DNA from: Lobosporangium transversale
Lineage: Eukaryota; Mortierellomycota; Mortierellomycetes; Mortierellales; Mortierellaceae
Reading direction: 5' to 3'
Assembly: GCF_002105155.1 (NCBI RefSeq)
Contig: NW_019028991.1
Coordinates: forward strand, 682,001-746,000
DNA: 64,000 nt
Positions within the stretch are counted from its first letter, which is position 1, and every line of letters begins with the position of its first letter. Below are positions 33,995 through 46,633 of the stretch, piece after piece. Made by a program: the position numbers and the translations under genes. A model generated the notes under the pieces. It worked only from the letters and a program-made list of their open reading frames with translations, ran no database searches and was not told where the DNA came from.

Positions 33995-35430
33995 GGGTAC
34001 TCATTTTGGTATCGTTGGATTTGCGCGCTCTACTTCTCCTGAATGGTCTGGAGTCTCAGGCCTGGGAACTGGTGTAAGCATGATAGCGGGACTCCTGTCA
34101 GCGTTGGAGGGGAGATCTGACCCTCGATGGTAAAGTGGAGGAGGGTCAGTTTCTCGGATGACAGACACCCCATCCACTGTTACACCCATCCTTGAACTTG
34201 GGCCCATACCTGTACGTTGACTTGCGCCCCAGCGCCATCGTCGCGCAAATATTAAAGTCGATTGGAAAGGATGATCTGTGATCACAAAGCCCTCTGAAGT
34301 TTCTGATTACACCGGTATTATTGCATTCAAGTCTTGAAAGCCCCTCATGTCTGCTGACGCTGTTGCTGTGGCTTGTGTATCTACAGCTGTCGATGCTATA
34401 GCATCAGAACCACGCGTCTGGAGCAGAAACAGCAGTAGGTAAACAAGCAACGTGTTTCTGTCCAAAACGTAATCTTTTGGGACAATGTCCGATGATCTGT
34501 TTCGCCATTCAAAAGAGTCAGCTGTTGGAGCCGCCTCTTTCTGAATTGCCAACATCCAGTATCAACAGAGATCCCGACTAAAAGTCCGATGAGTAAATCA
34601 TCTCGTTTCCCCCAAGCGTGGGCATTGTTTCTATCATCATCTACATTACCTTCATTATCACCAGGGTCCACTTGCGAGCGTGGGTTCATACATAGGCCGT
34701 AGAGGATGGGATTAGTAGATGCAGCTTTTGTTTTCCGACAAACATAGGGGGACTGACAGTCCATGCCGGGTCCACATGTGTGAAGGAAACACGATCCTTG
34801 GATAGCATACTCCCACTTTTTACATGTCGTTGATGATTTTCGTAGGCCTGGGAATTGAGCAACACAAGATTGGGTATATCTGAGCCCATCTCCATATTCG
34901 TTTGTGTTGCCACTGCTATCACCACTGGGAAGTGATGGCCCAAAGAGCGAGAAGTGGTCTCCTATTAAACAGTTGGAGCTACTGTTTCGGTTGATTTTGC
35001 CGACCCCTGGTGCAGGCAAATGGAGGAAGTCACTGACATAACAGAGCTGACCTTGGCAACTGATAGGATCCTTTGTAGATCCGGGATCTGTAATGTCCAT
35101 ACAGGAGTTTACGTCAGAAGTGCTACTGTTATTATTAGAGGAGATGGTCATATTTGTTACTGTTGGTGTCGGTGCCCCACAGAGTAAGGAAGTAGGGACA
35201 CATTGGGTGTTTTTAAAACATGTCAGGCCCAGTGTGTTGTTGAGTGAACATCTCTTGCACCGCTGAGGAAATGGAGGGTAGCCAGGAGGAGGAGAATATG
35301 ATGTAGGCTGCGTATTGGTAGAGTTTGTGGATGCGGGTGCAATTATGGCAGCTGATGCCCTCGAACAGAGGCAGTCAATAGGCGGGGGGCGGTTGTTGTG
35401 GCTGTAGGGATATCTCTTTTTTCAAGGAGC
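33995..35430 (-). CDS. Cys-rich extracellular domain protein with membrane-proximal segment (exon structure unresolved)
   Basis: A continuous minus-strand frame at about 35430-34573 encodes a Thr/Asn/Pro-rich, Cys-rich region (CKRCSLNNTLGLTC, NTQCVPTSLLC, SCMDITDP, CQGQLCYVSDF, SCVAQFPG, CKKWEYAIQGSC, HTCGPGMDCQSPYVC) with several N-x-S/T sites. That composition is typical of secreted or surface proteins. It ends in KRDDLLIGLLVGIS, the start of a probable transmembrane helix. A second minus-strand frame at 34285-34001 reads like the cytosolic tail (RETDPPPLYHRGSDL, PRPETPDHSGEVE). I could not find splice sites joining the two parts in frame, so the region 34572-34286 may hold an unusual intron, a frameshift, or decay. 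The N-terminal start is also unresolved, near a CAACTG-type repeat. No homologue recognised. Confidence 0.55.
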
Positions 35431-35454
35431 GAAAAGATTATTTTTGGGAACGTT

Positions 35455-35496
35455 GTAGTTGTTGCAGTTGTTGCAGTTGTTGCAGTTGTTGCGGTC
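35455..35496. repeat. GTTGTTGCAGTT 9/12-nt tandem repeat
   Basis: About four copies of a GTTGTTGCA-type unit. It sits at the 5' end of the Cys-rich minus-strand gene, in its leader or an early exon, where it would read as CAACTG/CAACAA units. Confidence 0.75.
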
Positions 35497-35499
35497 TGT

Positions 35500-36596
35500 C
35501 AAGGACTGACAAAGGGTTTGCAAGGAAAGGTAAGTGAATGAATAACAAGAATGATAATGAGCTGAGAACTAGAATGGATTCACGAATAGTTTTATTGCAG
35601 ACTGAGGTTTACTATGTTACAAATCTATCATATTTATACTTGTTTGACTGAAGCGGAGACGCGCTTCAAGAACTCTAAATAAAGCTTACTCAAATATTTC
35701 CTAAGGACTTTTACCATATGCGGAACTTCAAGTGTTGAGTTAACTTAATACACAGGATCCGAGGAAGATATCTGGTGCAATCTTATTTCAAGGTTCCTTG
35801 GCACTATAAGCCTTGGTTATTGGTTTATAGCTCTTCTAGAATCCTTGGAGCTATTCACGGAGCTAGAAAACTAGGAGACGCGACTTGGCTTGACAGGCAA
35901 ACTATGCATGGAGGAATGAGTGAAGGAAATGAGCGGAACAAATTAATCAAGCACACGTGATCTTTTTCAGATTCGAATCAGACAAAAGTCATTCATCAAT
36001 TCATGAGCTAGACATTGCTTGCTGTTCGTGACACGGTCGTAATGGCATAATGTTGAGATGCAATAAAGAGCAGGAGAGTGAATAAATAGATTCTTACATG
36101 GGAATGGGGTTGAATTTTAAATTGTGCATGTGCATCCATCCAAGGACGAGGCAACAGGTGTCCCGAAGGGGGCATTACAGAGGGTCAAAGATGAAATATG
36201 TAATTGACAATTTAAAAAGCCATTAAAGGTTTTATTGTCAGTGCATTATTGCGAGTATTGCTGCAGATGAAACTTTATTCGGAACAAAGTTTGTCCACAG
36301 GCGCAGTTTATCAAAACAAGAAATGCCTGTTGAGGGATGTGGGATGTGGAGGCGTTTACATAAGCAACTCAAGACTCGATGGAGCATGTGTGTGACATGC
36401 AACTTTTTTTTTTTTTTTTTTTTTCCGATTGAGTTGTTCAGTGAAGGAGTAGTCCACACGATTCAGTTAACCTATTTAGGATTGACGTTAAGGCACACGA
36501 TCCGTGGCCATCCCATGACGATAATATTATTTTGCCACCAAATCACCCTTGTTCACCTCTCTCTCATTCCTTACAATTTGAAAAACATACAATGGA
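35500..36596. other. Intergenic region upstream of MLH3
   Basis: No convincing gene. It contains a 20-base T-run (about 36405-36424) and the presumed promoters of the divergent Cys-rich and MLH3 genes. Confidence 0.5.
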
Positions 36597-39500
36597 ATGG
36601 CCTCGATTCATACACTGGCTTCGGGTGTTGCAGACGAACTACGTGCCTCTTTAGTAGTGCATTCGCTCGAACAGTGTGCTGCGGAGCTTGTACAAAACAG
36701 TACGTTATTTAGTGTACGATGCAGATTGGATACAATAAATACATATTACTTTGAGTCTCATCAAAACCATATACTACTGTCACATATCATTGGATCAAAG
36801 GCATTGATGCCAATGCATCGACGATTGAAGTCAAGGTCGATATCGCTGGTCACAGCCTTCAAGTCTCGGATAATGGGGATGGAATCACTTCAGCAGATAT
36901 GGCACGCATCGGAACACGTTACGCTACCTCCAAGTGTTCTAGCCTTCAAGATCTCAAATGTGTTTCGACCTATGGTTTTCGTGGAGAAGGTATAAAGACG
37001 ATGATGCAACTCATGCAAAACCCTTCCTTTTTTTTTTTTTTCTTCCGCATTCTTATACTCGTCTTGTGAATAATTATAATAATAAAATAAATCGTATTTA
37101 GCTGTTGCTGCCATAGCTGAAATGTCACTTTTGGACATCGTCTCCCGGCCAAGGGAGCAAAATCAAGTGTTTTCAACAATATTCAAGGTATAAAGCTTTT
37201 CTAAATCACGGTCAAGATCCAACAGATTATAGCCACCACCATTAACATTTTTTTCCCTTTCTCTTGTTGATCATTTTAGGGAGGAGAAAAGTTGTTTTGT
37301 GGACCATCCAGCAAATCCCCACGGTATATTCATGGGACAACGATTTCTGTGAGGGATCTTTTCTACAAGGTAATGACCAGCGTATTTTAATACGATATTA
37401 AAGGCACTAGAAGAGTGCTACAGACCCGAGATGCAAGCTACTTAGAACTTTATCATTGTTGACTTCACTCAGTTCCCTGTCAGACAGAGATACTGGTCAG
37501 AAGCCTCGATCTCCAAACTGGATTTAGAGCTAGAAAAAGTCAAGCGCTCAATCGAAGCACTAGCCTTAGCCAACCCAAAGATATCGTTTATAGTTGTGGA
37601 CATGATGCGGGGCAACAAGATTTTAAACTGTCGAAAGGCTGATTCAAGGCTCCACAGGATCACGGCTGTATTTGGTCAGGCTTTATCCTCATCACTCACA
37701 TTTGTGCGATCCAATGCCGAAGACCAAACTTATAGCTTCACTGGATATATCTCGACTGTGGGACATTATAATAGACTGTTTCAGTTTTTTTTTCTGAACA
37801 ATCGACCTATTCAATGCGAGAGCCTGCAAAAGACAGTCACACAGCTCTTTCAGCAATCATCGTTCTCAAAAGACAGTCTCCAACATCACGATGCGGATGT
37901 GAGACGTTCCAGGGAGCGATATCCTGTATATGTACTCTCATTGGTTTGTCCTACAAGTGAATACGACATTTGTGTGGATCCTGCGAAAAGCATGGTAGAA
38001 TTTGAGGTATGCATATGACAATATATTTTTCATAACCACGCAATATTGAGTCATCTAAGATAAAGATAAAAAACTCAATTTACCTCTTTTGATATCCTAG
38101 GATGAAGAAAGAGTGCTTTACTTAGTTAGAGACACCATCATAAGCTTTTTGGAGCGACAGCATCTCTTATCTAGATCGACAGCAGCGACGCTTCGAAGCC
38201 AAACAACTACAAGAAAACGGAAATCGCGCGCAAAGGGTTTAGTAGGGGAAACTTTAGCCCCAATAGAGCATTTCTCTCATGCCAAATCGTCACGTCCAGT
38301 CCGGACTACCAGGACTTACCAAAGGGCTGCTTTAGAAGGCCTTGAAGGGGTTAGCGACACTGCCAGGAGCCAGGAGATTGATGTAGAGGATGAAATTGAA
38401 TTCGAACTAGATTCCGAACGGATAGCTGACATGCTCAATGTAGGATATAAGGAAATTGCAGATGATATGTATTCACTGATATTCAATTGTGTATTTTCCC
38501 GTCTTAATTATATTTATCTATTTATTTTTTTCATTCATTTTTATATTTCTAGGATGACTTTGAGATGAGCGAAATGGAATATAGTAGACGAAGCGGCAGC
38601 AGCATAATGTTGCCTGAGCCTATGAGCAAAAGACCCTGTTCTACTAGGTATGTGCTGAAGATATTTAGAATGAGATACAGCCGTCTCTTGATATGCTCTT
38701 ACACTTACAGCAAATCTGGCCTCCACTTTTTACAGGATCTCACTCCCTCATGTAACAGGTCCACAGTCGAGATCAAACAACACAAGGACTTCTGGGATAT
38801 GGGCGCAGGATGCACTTCGCAAATGGGCTAATCCGGTGTTTTCCACGCCTCCTAGTCATATCCCATCATTACAAACGCTAAAACTCAATGTCGGTCAAGG
38901 AGATACTAAAAAGAGCATGAGTAGGTATTTTAGCACTCACACGGATCAATCGAGCCGTCCTGAGATCAAAAGCCTTCAGCTCTCCAAGAGCTGTTTACAA
39001 CAAGCGCAGGTTGTTGCTCAGTTGGATCGAAAATTTATTTTGTGTACAATGGATGTCCCTGATCCGGCCACAAAACCAGAATTTGATAAAAATAATAGGG
39101 CGAAGAGCCTGGTAGTGGTTGACCAGCATGCAGCAGATGAACGTGTGCGTGTGGAGCGACTGATGAAGGAGATGTGTGTCTGCTCGAGTCTGACGTTCAC
39201 CCCAAGCCTTGAATATCCGATCAATAAGCAGACTGATTCCGAGGCTTCAATTCATCGCCTAGATAGCATGCCCTTGATCCCACCTCTTCCAATTACACTG
39301 AGTAGAAGAGAGTGGAGGTTGGCAGACAGGTACAAGGATTGGCTCTACCGTTGGGGAATAGCTCTTGGCAAAAGCGCTTCACTTCCAAGTATGACCAATT
39401 CCCAGAGCCCTATGCTGAACATGGGAAGACAAGAGCCCGGCATGGAGCAAGGTCAGGGTGAAGCCGCCCTGATTTCCCATCATTTCCAGGATACTCAAGA

Positions 39501-40331
39501 AGGACTCAATGGCGACCCTGGAAACAATGATGAGGCTTTGGCACAATGGCAACAGAGGCATCAGCATCAACAAGCCGAGATGAGTAGGGATACGATCGAT
39601 CCCTATCATGTTGCGAAATATGACCATAACCCCGGCTATGTGACGGTATTGCCTCGGGTCGTTGCAGATCGATGCGTTGTGGATACAACTTTAACGCAAG
39701 ATCTTATCAAGGACTGCATTGGCTGGGCAGAAGAGCATCAATATAGTATCGCACAAGGTCGTTTGCAAGCTGACTCTGTGTCTGATGGTAAAATAGACTT
39801 CTTTTACTTGGTTGCTGCTTTAAAATGTGCTTTGGTTTTACTTTCATTTTTATTTTTATTTTTTTGTTTTTCATGTGCGTTATAGATACAACCGCTTGGC
39901 TGCAATGCATCAGAAGATGTCCTCGAGGGATCTTAGATATTGTTAACTCAAAGGCTTGCAGAAGCGCAATTATGTTTAACGACGAGCTCACAATTATTCA
40001 ATGTCAACAAGTTATCAAAAACCTTTCCCAGTGTGTCTTTCCATTTCAATGTGCACATGGCCGACCAAGTATCGCCCCTTTAACTGTTTTAGGGCCTACT
40101 TTGTCGCGCCGTGAACAGGCTCGCCAGCAGAAGCAACAAAATCTGCTACTGCTACAACAGCAAAATCAAGGATCACTAAGAGAGAGATGTCGAAGTGTCG
40201 ATGAGAGCGATCAAAACGGAAGAGTACCATCATCGAGACGACGATCGCTATTTTTAGGAAATAATAAGCAATACAACAGCCGAGCCACATTGGATCCAAA
40301 ATGGTTATCATGGAAAAAAGACATATTATAA
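36597..40331 (+). CDS. MLH3: DNA mismatch repair protein MLH3
   Basis: Nine exons (36597-36699, 36801-36989, 37102-37187, 37280-37369, 37473-38006, 38101-38439, 38553-38647, 38736-39787, 39886-40331) give 977 residues. The N-terminal GHKL ATPase has the motifs ELVQNSIDA, VSDNGDGIT and STYGFRGEAVAAIAEMS, then GTTISVRDLFYKFPVRQRY. The C-terminal endonuclease domain keeps the metal-binding set: DQHAADERVRVE (about residue 607, the DQHA(X)2E(X)4E motif), ACRSAIMF-type segment (about 853) and FQCAHGRPS (about 884). MutL-gamma (MLH1-MLH3) nicks DNA in meiotic crossover formation and in some mismatch repair. The intact motifs imply an active nuclease. A Gln-rich insertion (QARQQKQQNLLLLQQQNQ) follows HGRP and extends the C-terminus beyond the usual end. 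It converges on TFB2 with 262 bp between stops. Confidence 0.94.
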
Positions 40332-40593
40332 TAGCAATAGAAACAGCTTATCACTGTAATATGAATGATTATGTTTATACCAGTTGATACCTCCACTATG
40401 CCCATTTCGATACATAAGAACACCGATTTTCATAAGATTGTATGTCAATTGGGTCATTTTATATTGTGCTATGGCTCTGTTCAATTTCCTTGCTTGAAGA
40501 TGTTATATTGGCTGTTGGCCAAAAAATTTATTTTGTTTTATGAAAAGAGCACAAAAAAAAAAAAAAAAGAAAAAAAGAAAAAAGCTCAAAATG

Positions 40594-42554
40594 TTATGAG
40601 GCAATGGACGGAACATGTTGTTGCTGGTGTTGTTGTCGAGCCTGTTGAGCCTGTTGCGCCTGCTCTTTTTGCCGGATAATAAGCTTGCGGACATAACTAC
40701 CGACGGCTTGGTGACCCTCTGTCGTTATACAAATCAATCTTCTCTTCTGGTTCGACCATAGTACTACACCCAGCTCGCTTGCATACTCTAATGTGCTTTC
40801 AAAGTCTTGCTGTCGGCCGAAATCAGAATATAACCATGACTGAACTGGTCGGAGACGGTTCTTCTCAATCTCCCATAAGCGAATCTGATCCACCACAGTA
40901 AGTGGCAAGACAGGTGTATGCTTCCGCATCTGCGCATGCGCATGTGCTGTGAGATAGGTGATGATTTGCTCTGCTGTAATTCCTTTAGTAAGCGCACGTC
41001 GGATACTATCGCGCGTGATTACGCCAGTAACCATGTTGGGGAATCGATCCCGAAGATGTACAAAGAGGTTTAACACTGCAATCTGTAGGGGTGAATCTAT
41101 AGGAAGTAACAAAACTCCCTGCAATTAATAATCTTTGGGTCTGAATTGCTTTAAAATAGCTGGATAAATCGCTTTTGTATACTTACCGGTGTAAGCGTAA
41201 AGCCTGTAATTGGTTTCCAAGATAATAAATCCATGGTCATCTCCTTCCTCCTCCTCTCCTTTCCTGACCGCTGCGGCTGCAGCCAACTTGGTAGCATTAG
41301 TATGTGACCCGAGCATAACGGGAGTTCCTGAGGTCAGCGTTGTTGCCAATCGAGTTGGATAAAATCTTCTGCTTCCTCTTTTCCTTTGGTATACAATCCC
41401 ATATGCCTTCAAGTCCTCCAGTAAATGAGTCTGTGTTGGTGTTAACGTCTCAGAGGAGTAATCATTCCCCAATTCCAAAGATCCCAATTGGAAAAAGAAA
41501 GTCAGCACTTCAACTAGATCCATGTTCAGACTTTCCGCCATGTTCAAATATTGAAGCAAGAAAGCCCAAACTTGTGTATTGATGTCCTGCAAAAGAAATT
41601 GGAACCCTTTGTGTGTAATTTTAGGGACACCGAAATCTTGCCGGGCCATTTGACTCGCAAAATCCCGTGCATCCATGCTATCAGCGTGTGATGAAACATC
41701 AGATCCGCCCGTCATTAGTCCGCTTCGTCCTAGAAGGTTGAGAACTCCTTTGCAAGGTGGACGTCCTTCTGTAGTGCCGACCATAAAATGTAAAATCGCT
41801 TCCCATTGTTTGGTGGCGTAGTCGTCTAAAAATGCAATGTCGACATGATGTTTATCTGGTGTTGATGTCGCTAATCCAAAGCTCTGGGAATTTCCTCTAA
41901 AAAAAAAAAAAAAAAAAAAAACATCAAACTCTGTATATGATTAGGAGCAAGGACATAAAATTTCTCATAATAAACAGTTCTCAGTGATAAAAACTCATTT
42001 CTGCTTTACCCTCCTGTCAATGCATTCCTAAACTGCTCCAGGAATGTCGCGTTCATCGCGTAGTTCCCTCGCTCCTCTGAAAAGATGTGGAGGGCCTTTA
42101 ACCGCTGCATAGCCTCTTTTTGCTTCCTAGTAATGTATAATACAACATCAACAGAATGCATTGAGCAAGTAGAACTACAAAGAGCAGAGCAGATCAGGCC
42201 AGTTATAAACATTGATCTTGGAATTTGGATAGTGGTATTACATTAGTCCTGCGCTCTCTTTAAACCAAAGCTTCATATCCGTAACTGGAATGGGTGTATC
42301 GACGTATAGACTTGACATGATGATCTGTTTTCCTAATGGTGGCAACAGCCTTCACAATCAAAATAATGACCACGTTAGATGATACAAGAGCCCTTGGTCC
42401 CCGACAGATGATAATGGATAAGGCCGAAGAGAAAAAGAAAGAAGAAATACCGAAAGATAGCAAGGCATGTTGCTGGTTTCTGATAGAGGCGGTTGAAAGT
42501 CTGTAGAGGAAGTGTTTCAAGGTATTCATGAATCGATGTCTGGAATTTTGACAT
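40594..42554 (-). CDS. TFB2: TFIIH core subunit p52 / Tfb2
   Basis: Five exons (42554-42451, 42349-42242, 42126-42010, 41896-41187, 41096-40594) encode 513 residues, the length known for fungal Tfb2. Landmarks are EYLETLPLQTFNRLYQKPAT, CLAIFRLLPPLGKQIIMSSL, DTPIPVTDMKLWFKESAG, QWEAILHFMVGT, GFQFLLQDINTQVWAFLLQY, ILETNYRLYAYTDSPLQIAV, NLVTG-like segment FPNMVTGVITRDSIRRALTK, GITAEQIITYLTAHAHAQM and the C-terminal Tfb5-binding strand set. Tfb2 anchors and stimulates the XPB/Ssl2 ATPase in TFIIH for promoter opening and nucleotide-excision repair in the nucleus. The protein ends in an extra Gln/Ala-rich tail (QKEQAQQAQQARQQHQQQH). The intron between exons 3 and 4 has a T-run (sense) directly at its acceptor. 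Confidence 0.94.
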
Positions 42555-44623
42555 CTTTTTTGTTTTCTAAATTGATGCTTATGTATATAATTATATTTCT
42601 GTGGTATATAAAACAATATGATGTGGTCAGATGCCCCTTTATGTTCCTTGTTGATGTCTCTTATGTCTGTGTTATATGCGATGTATGTGCATGTAATTAC
42701 AAATGGTTTATTCCCCTCTCTCTCAGTGTGCGCTGCACTTTAATTTGAAGGTCATGTGATCATTTCTTTTAAACTTTAAAGGCAAGGTTTCTTTAAAGTG
42801 TATTTAAAGCACAAAATGGATCACAGCCACAGTACTTAGCCAATGCCATCCTGAGTTGGAAGACACAACAGTCATTGGAACTTGGTAGGGTGCAGTGTGT
42901 TGTCCGGATCATATTTTGCCTAGTCACTGTATCACTATGGGACGCTGACTGTATTTAAAACAGTGTGTCTGTCCCATATGAACCTTATGAATCCGAACAA
43001 CGACGATTGGCAGCGGCCATTTGGATTTACGAGCTTGTTTTGAGGACACTTTTAGGGAACATAAAGTTGTCGATACCTGCCACAGCATAGCACTTTGTCC
43101 CCAAAGATGTAGGCGGACATCCGAGCCCATGACAAGTTTGATCATACAAATAAATATCGTAAGGATTTAACCACGCATTTTAAAAACAGACCTACAAATA
43201 TGAAGGCTAATCTCACCAGCCTGCAGTAGAACAAACAGAGTATTTTGATAGAAATGTAGCATAAATATTGATCTACAGAATTCCAATCCAGCAAACGAGA
43301 TGGTTCTGCTTTATCTGACTTAGATGTTAGCTGCATGCACTGGCATTGTGCACAAAGCCCAACCTTGGATCTATTGCAAGGGTCGAGTGCAAGGTGTTCT
43401 CTTGTTTAGAAAGCCAAATTTAACCAACAAAATGGGTCATCTTGGGGTTCATGGGTTAATTTAGTCAAATGTAAAAATAAAATGTTCTTGTACTCACACC
43501 TATTTTCTTCTTGTTGTGTATTTATGTCTTATCTTTTTAACCATGCTTCTGGAACAGTACCTTACCTTCTAAATAGCTTTAGACGCTGCTGTAACTTTGG
43601 ATGCAACGCGATCTTTTGTATTTTGGATACCTTTTCAGACTCGGATGTCCGCCGTACACCAAATTCACTCTCGGCACATCATGTGGCGATGTAGAGTGAG
43701 GATTCGGCTCAAAGCATCAATAGTAAAGTGTGTCTAAGGTCAGCCCTACGTACGCTCAGTTCTTATACCCACAGCTTCCTTTAACACCAAAATAAAATCT
43801 TGAAGTTTGTGTAATATTTAGCGATTCCAGGATACATCGTCTCATCTGACACCACGTTGTAATAGCACTGATCGTCCTAGGACGTTCATTCTAAACCAAG
43901 GTAAAAACCATTTGCGTTGGATTCCAGCCTGTTTTTTCGGGACGGTTTGCGTAGCAGTCATGACTATAAAGTTGTTAGTTTCTTGGAGAGCATCTAGTCA
44001 CGTACTCGAATAAACAAAACAAAAAAAATTCGCGATCAACAATCGAGGGAAGGGGCTTTGCACCTAAATTTGTGAGCCAAAACACTAACAGAGCAATGAT
44101 CAGCAGAGGACAAGTGAAATACGACAGAAGATTTAGCGTTCTTTCAAAAGTGCCAAAATAAAAAGGAAAGCAGGTTGTTGGAAGGCTACCGTGGAGCTCG
44201 CAATTTCCAAAAACCAGAGAGTATTATATAATATATAAGATGTTTTCAGAGGAAAATAAGAAGAGTACATGTATGGTGCTCAAGGATAAAGATAAATGTC
44301 CGTTGGATGAGACAGATTCAGGAGACCTCCCATGATAATAAACCAATCCTTTACCCCTAATGCCAGTGCATACAATGCATACGCTGCGCCTGCTCCTTCC
44401 TTCCCTCCGCCAAACCCACGGGATCTCTGCTCTGTATTGATACCAATGTCTTTTTGCCTTATAAAGGCATATACACTTTTACCGCTCAACATCGCATCAC
44501 TCGGCAAATTCTGCATCTTCTATAACTCAGCACTCTTTTCTCACTTTCTCTCTTTTTCTTCGTTTCTCCCCCTTCTGAGGCAACAATTACGTATTCCTCT
44601 TGGCCAAGGCCATTAAATTCATC
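42555..44623. other. Gene-poor 2-kb region with a short inverted repeat
   Basis: No supported gene. A 14-bp inverted repeat pairs 43112-43125 (GGCGGACATCCGAG) with its complement near 43640-43653. The right end holds the kelch 3 promoter. Confidence 0.45.
44460..44466 (+). promoter_or_regulatory. TATA box of kelch protein 3
   Basis: TATAAAG is 158 bp before the ATG at 44624, followed by a CT-rich leader. Confidence 0.55.
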
Positions 44624-46633
44624 ATGACTTCCATGTTCATCACCCTCGCATTACTCTTTTCACTCCTTGTCACAGCATACGCTCAGAGTATCAAACCCAG
44701 GCCTGCACAGGAATGTGCATTTGCACGTGCCGGATCAAAACTTTATATTCAGGGCGGTAGAACCGGTTCCGACATTATTAACCAGCACTACGCTCTCGAC
44801 CTCGCTACAAGCTGGCCTGTTACTTCTCCTCCCTGGACTGAGTTGAAGCCTGGCCACACAACTTATCTCTTCAATGCTGTGGCTACACCTGATAACAAAA
44901 CACTTATCATGTTCGTCCGGGGCGAGAACAGCAGTATCATCATGCCAAAATATGATATCCAAACCAATTCTTGGGGCGCCGCTCCCTTGTCACTGACTCC
45001 TGACCAGGACTATCGCTATGGCATAAGGCCAGTGATTGATCCGATAAATTGGCTCGTCTACATAGCTGCCTTTCAGAACTTGGATATCTTTAATCCAAAC
45101 ACTTCGACCATATCGCTCACTCCTATGCCCGCAGATATCTTCAAGTCAAGACTGTTCTCAGGCGCCGTCTACAATCCACTGAGGAAATCTATCATGTATT
45201 TTGGAGGGATCAACGCAAGTATCGTTATCGATCCTCTGGCGACGCAAGTTACTGAATATTCTATCGGTACAAATACCTGGAGAACCTTTGTAGGTCTAAT
45301 AACGCGTTTGTTTTTCTTTTTTTCTTTCTTTCTTTTTTTTTTTTTTTTTTTTTTTCTTTTTGGGCACTAAAGCATATTTCACTTTTTTCTTTTTTAGCCA
45401 ACTGTGGGTGAACCACCAGTAGCACGGTCCGACTTTTGTATGGCCTCAAGTGAAGACGGAAATACAATTGTTGTCTATGGTGGAAGGATAGCTCCGCCTG
45501 CAAATTATACAAACACTTTTTACACACTGGATGTTCCCACTGGTAGATGGACCCGAGGTCCAGATGGAGATGTTAGGCTATATATGGCATGCATCATCAT
45601 AGGAGACCAATTCCTGGCGTGGGGCGGAACCGATGGCGTCAAGACACTTGATGGCCCTCCCGTAGTCTTTGACTTGGCCCAACGCAAATGGGTCAATACT
45701 TACACTGCTCCAGCATACTATCGGAAAGATACCAATCCTAGCAGTAGCTCGTCCTCTCCAGGTTCTATCCCCTCAGACGCGCCTCCTCCAGTCACCAAGT
45801 CATCAGGAAGCAATTTGGGGGCTATTCTTGGAGGCACGTTCGGAGTTCTTTCCGTAGTTGCACTGTCTGGTCTGGTTTATTTTTATCTAAAGCGTAGACA
45901 GGGCCATGTTCGGTACAATGAAGCTTCGGAGCAGCAAAATGCAAGTAATAATGAAAAGCCAGCAGAGACACACCAAAAACTAGACAATTCGCAGCCAAGG
46001 AATCCACAAATACTAGGCCTGAGACAAACATCTGCGCGCGATCCTCAGGGTATTTCAGACTACAGGCTCTCTTCCTCAGTCCCACAGCCAGTATTCTCGT
46101 CTCCCAGTTACGATCATCAGCAATATACTGTTTCCAGCAAGAACGTCCTGCTGCCGCCTATTGACTCACAGCTATCTAACACACCTGTTATTTATATCCC
46201 TAATTCTTCTTATCCAACTGTTATTCCTGGAGCAACCGTCACTACGCCTTACACACCAACTCAAACCACCCCGAATGGCGATGTTTACCAAGCATACTCC
46301 ATTGCACCATCTGGACTTTCACAGAATGTTGGAACGCTCAATGGTTCTGTCTCAGGATCACCTCACGACTTCAATGCCCCTACATATAGCTCTGTCACTC
46401 CTATCCCACCACCAGCACCCTATGTTTCCAATCAATCTTATGTCCCGCAGAATGTCTTTAACCTGTCTGCCGCCACATTCACGCCTGGCATCACATCGCA
46501 TACGGCGACACCGAGCGCATCTCCTGTGAATGCCCAAGGCAATGACAATACTGAATCACAGGCACCATTTCCACCCCCACCTAACTTGTCACCACGACCA
46601 GTTAAAAGCAACACATCGCATTATACTCAGTAG
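44624..46633 (+). CDS. Kelch-repeat, single-pass membrane protein 3
   Basis: Two exons (44624-45289 and 45398-46633) give 633 residues. The signal peptide is MTSMFITLALLFSLLVTAYA, followed directly by QSIKPRP. The propeller has the strands KLYIQGGRTG, YALDLATSW, IMYFGGINAS, TIVVYGGRIAPP and FLAWGGTDG. The transmembrane helix is LGAILGGTFGVLSVVALSGL with a following KRRQ stop-transfer. The cytosolic tail is Pro/Ser/Thr/Tyr-rich and low complexity. I chose the ATG at 44624 because the frame upstream begins only with TTG. Only the first of the introns seen in paralogues 1 and 2 is kept, at the identical position. A surface receptor or sensor role is inference from topology only. It converges on the ABC transporter gene with 375 bp between stops. 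Confidence 0.88.

Noticed and set aside
35445-35500. CRISPR-like array
   Set aside because: The units are contiguous short tandem repeats without spacers, in a eukaryotic gene leader.
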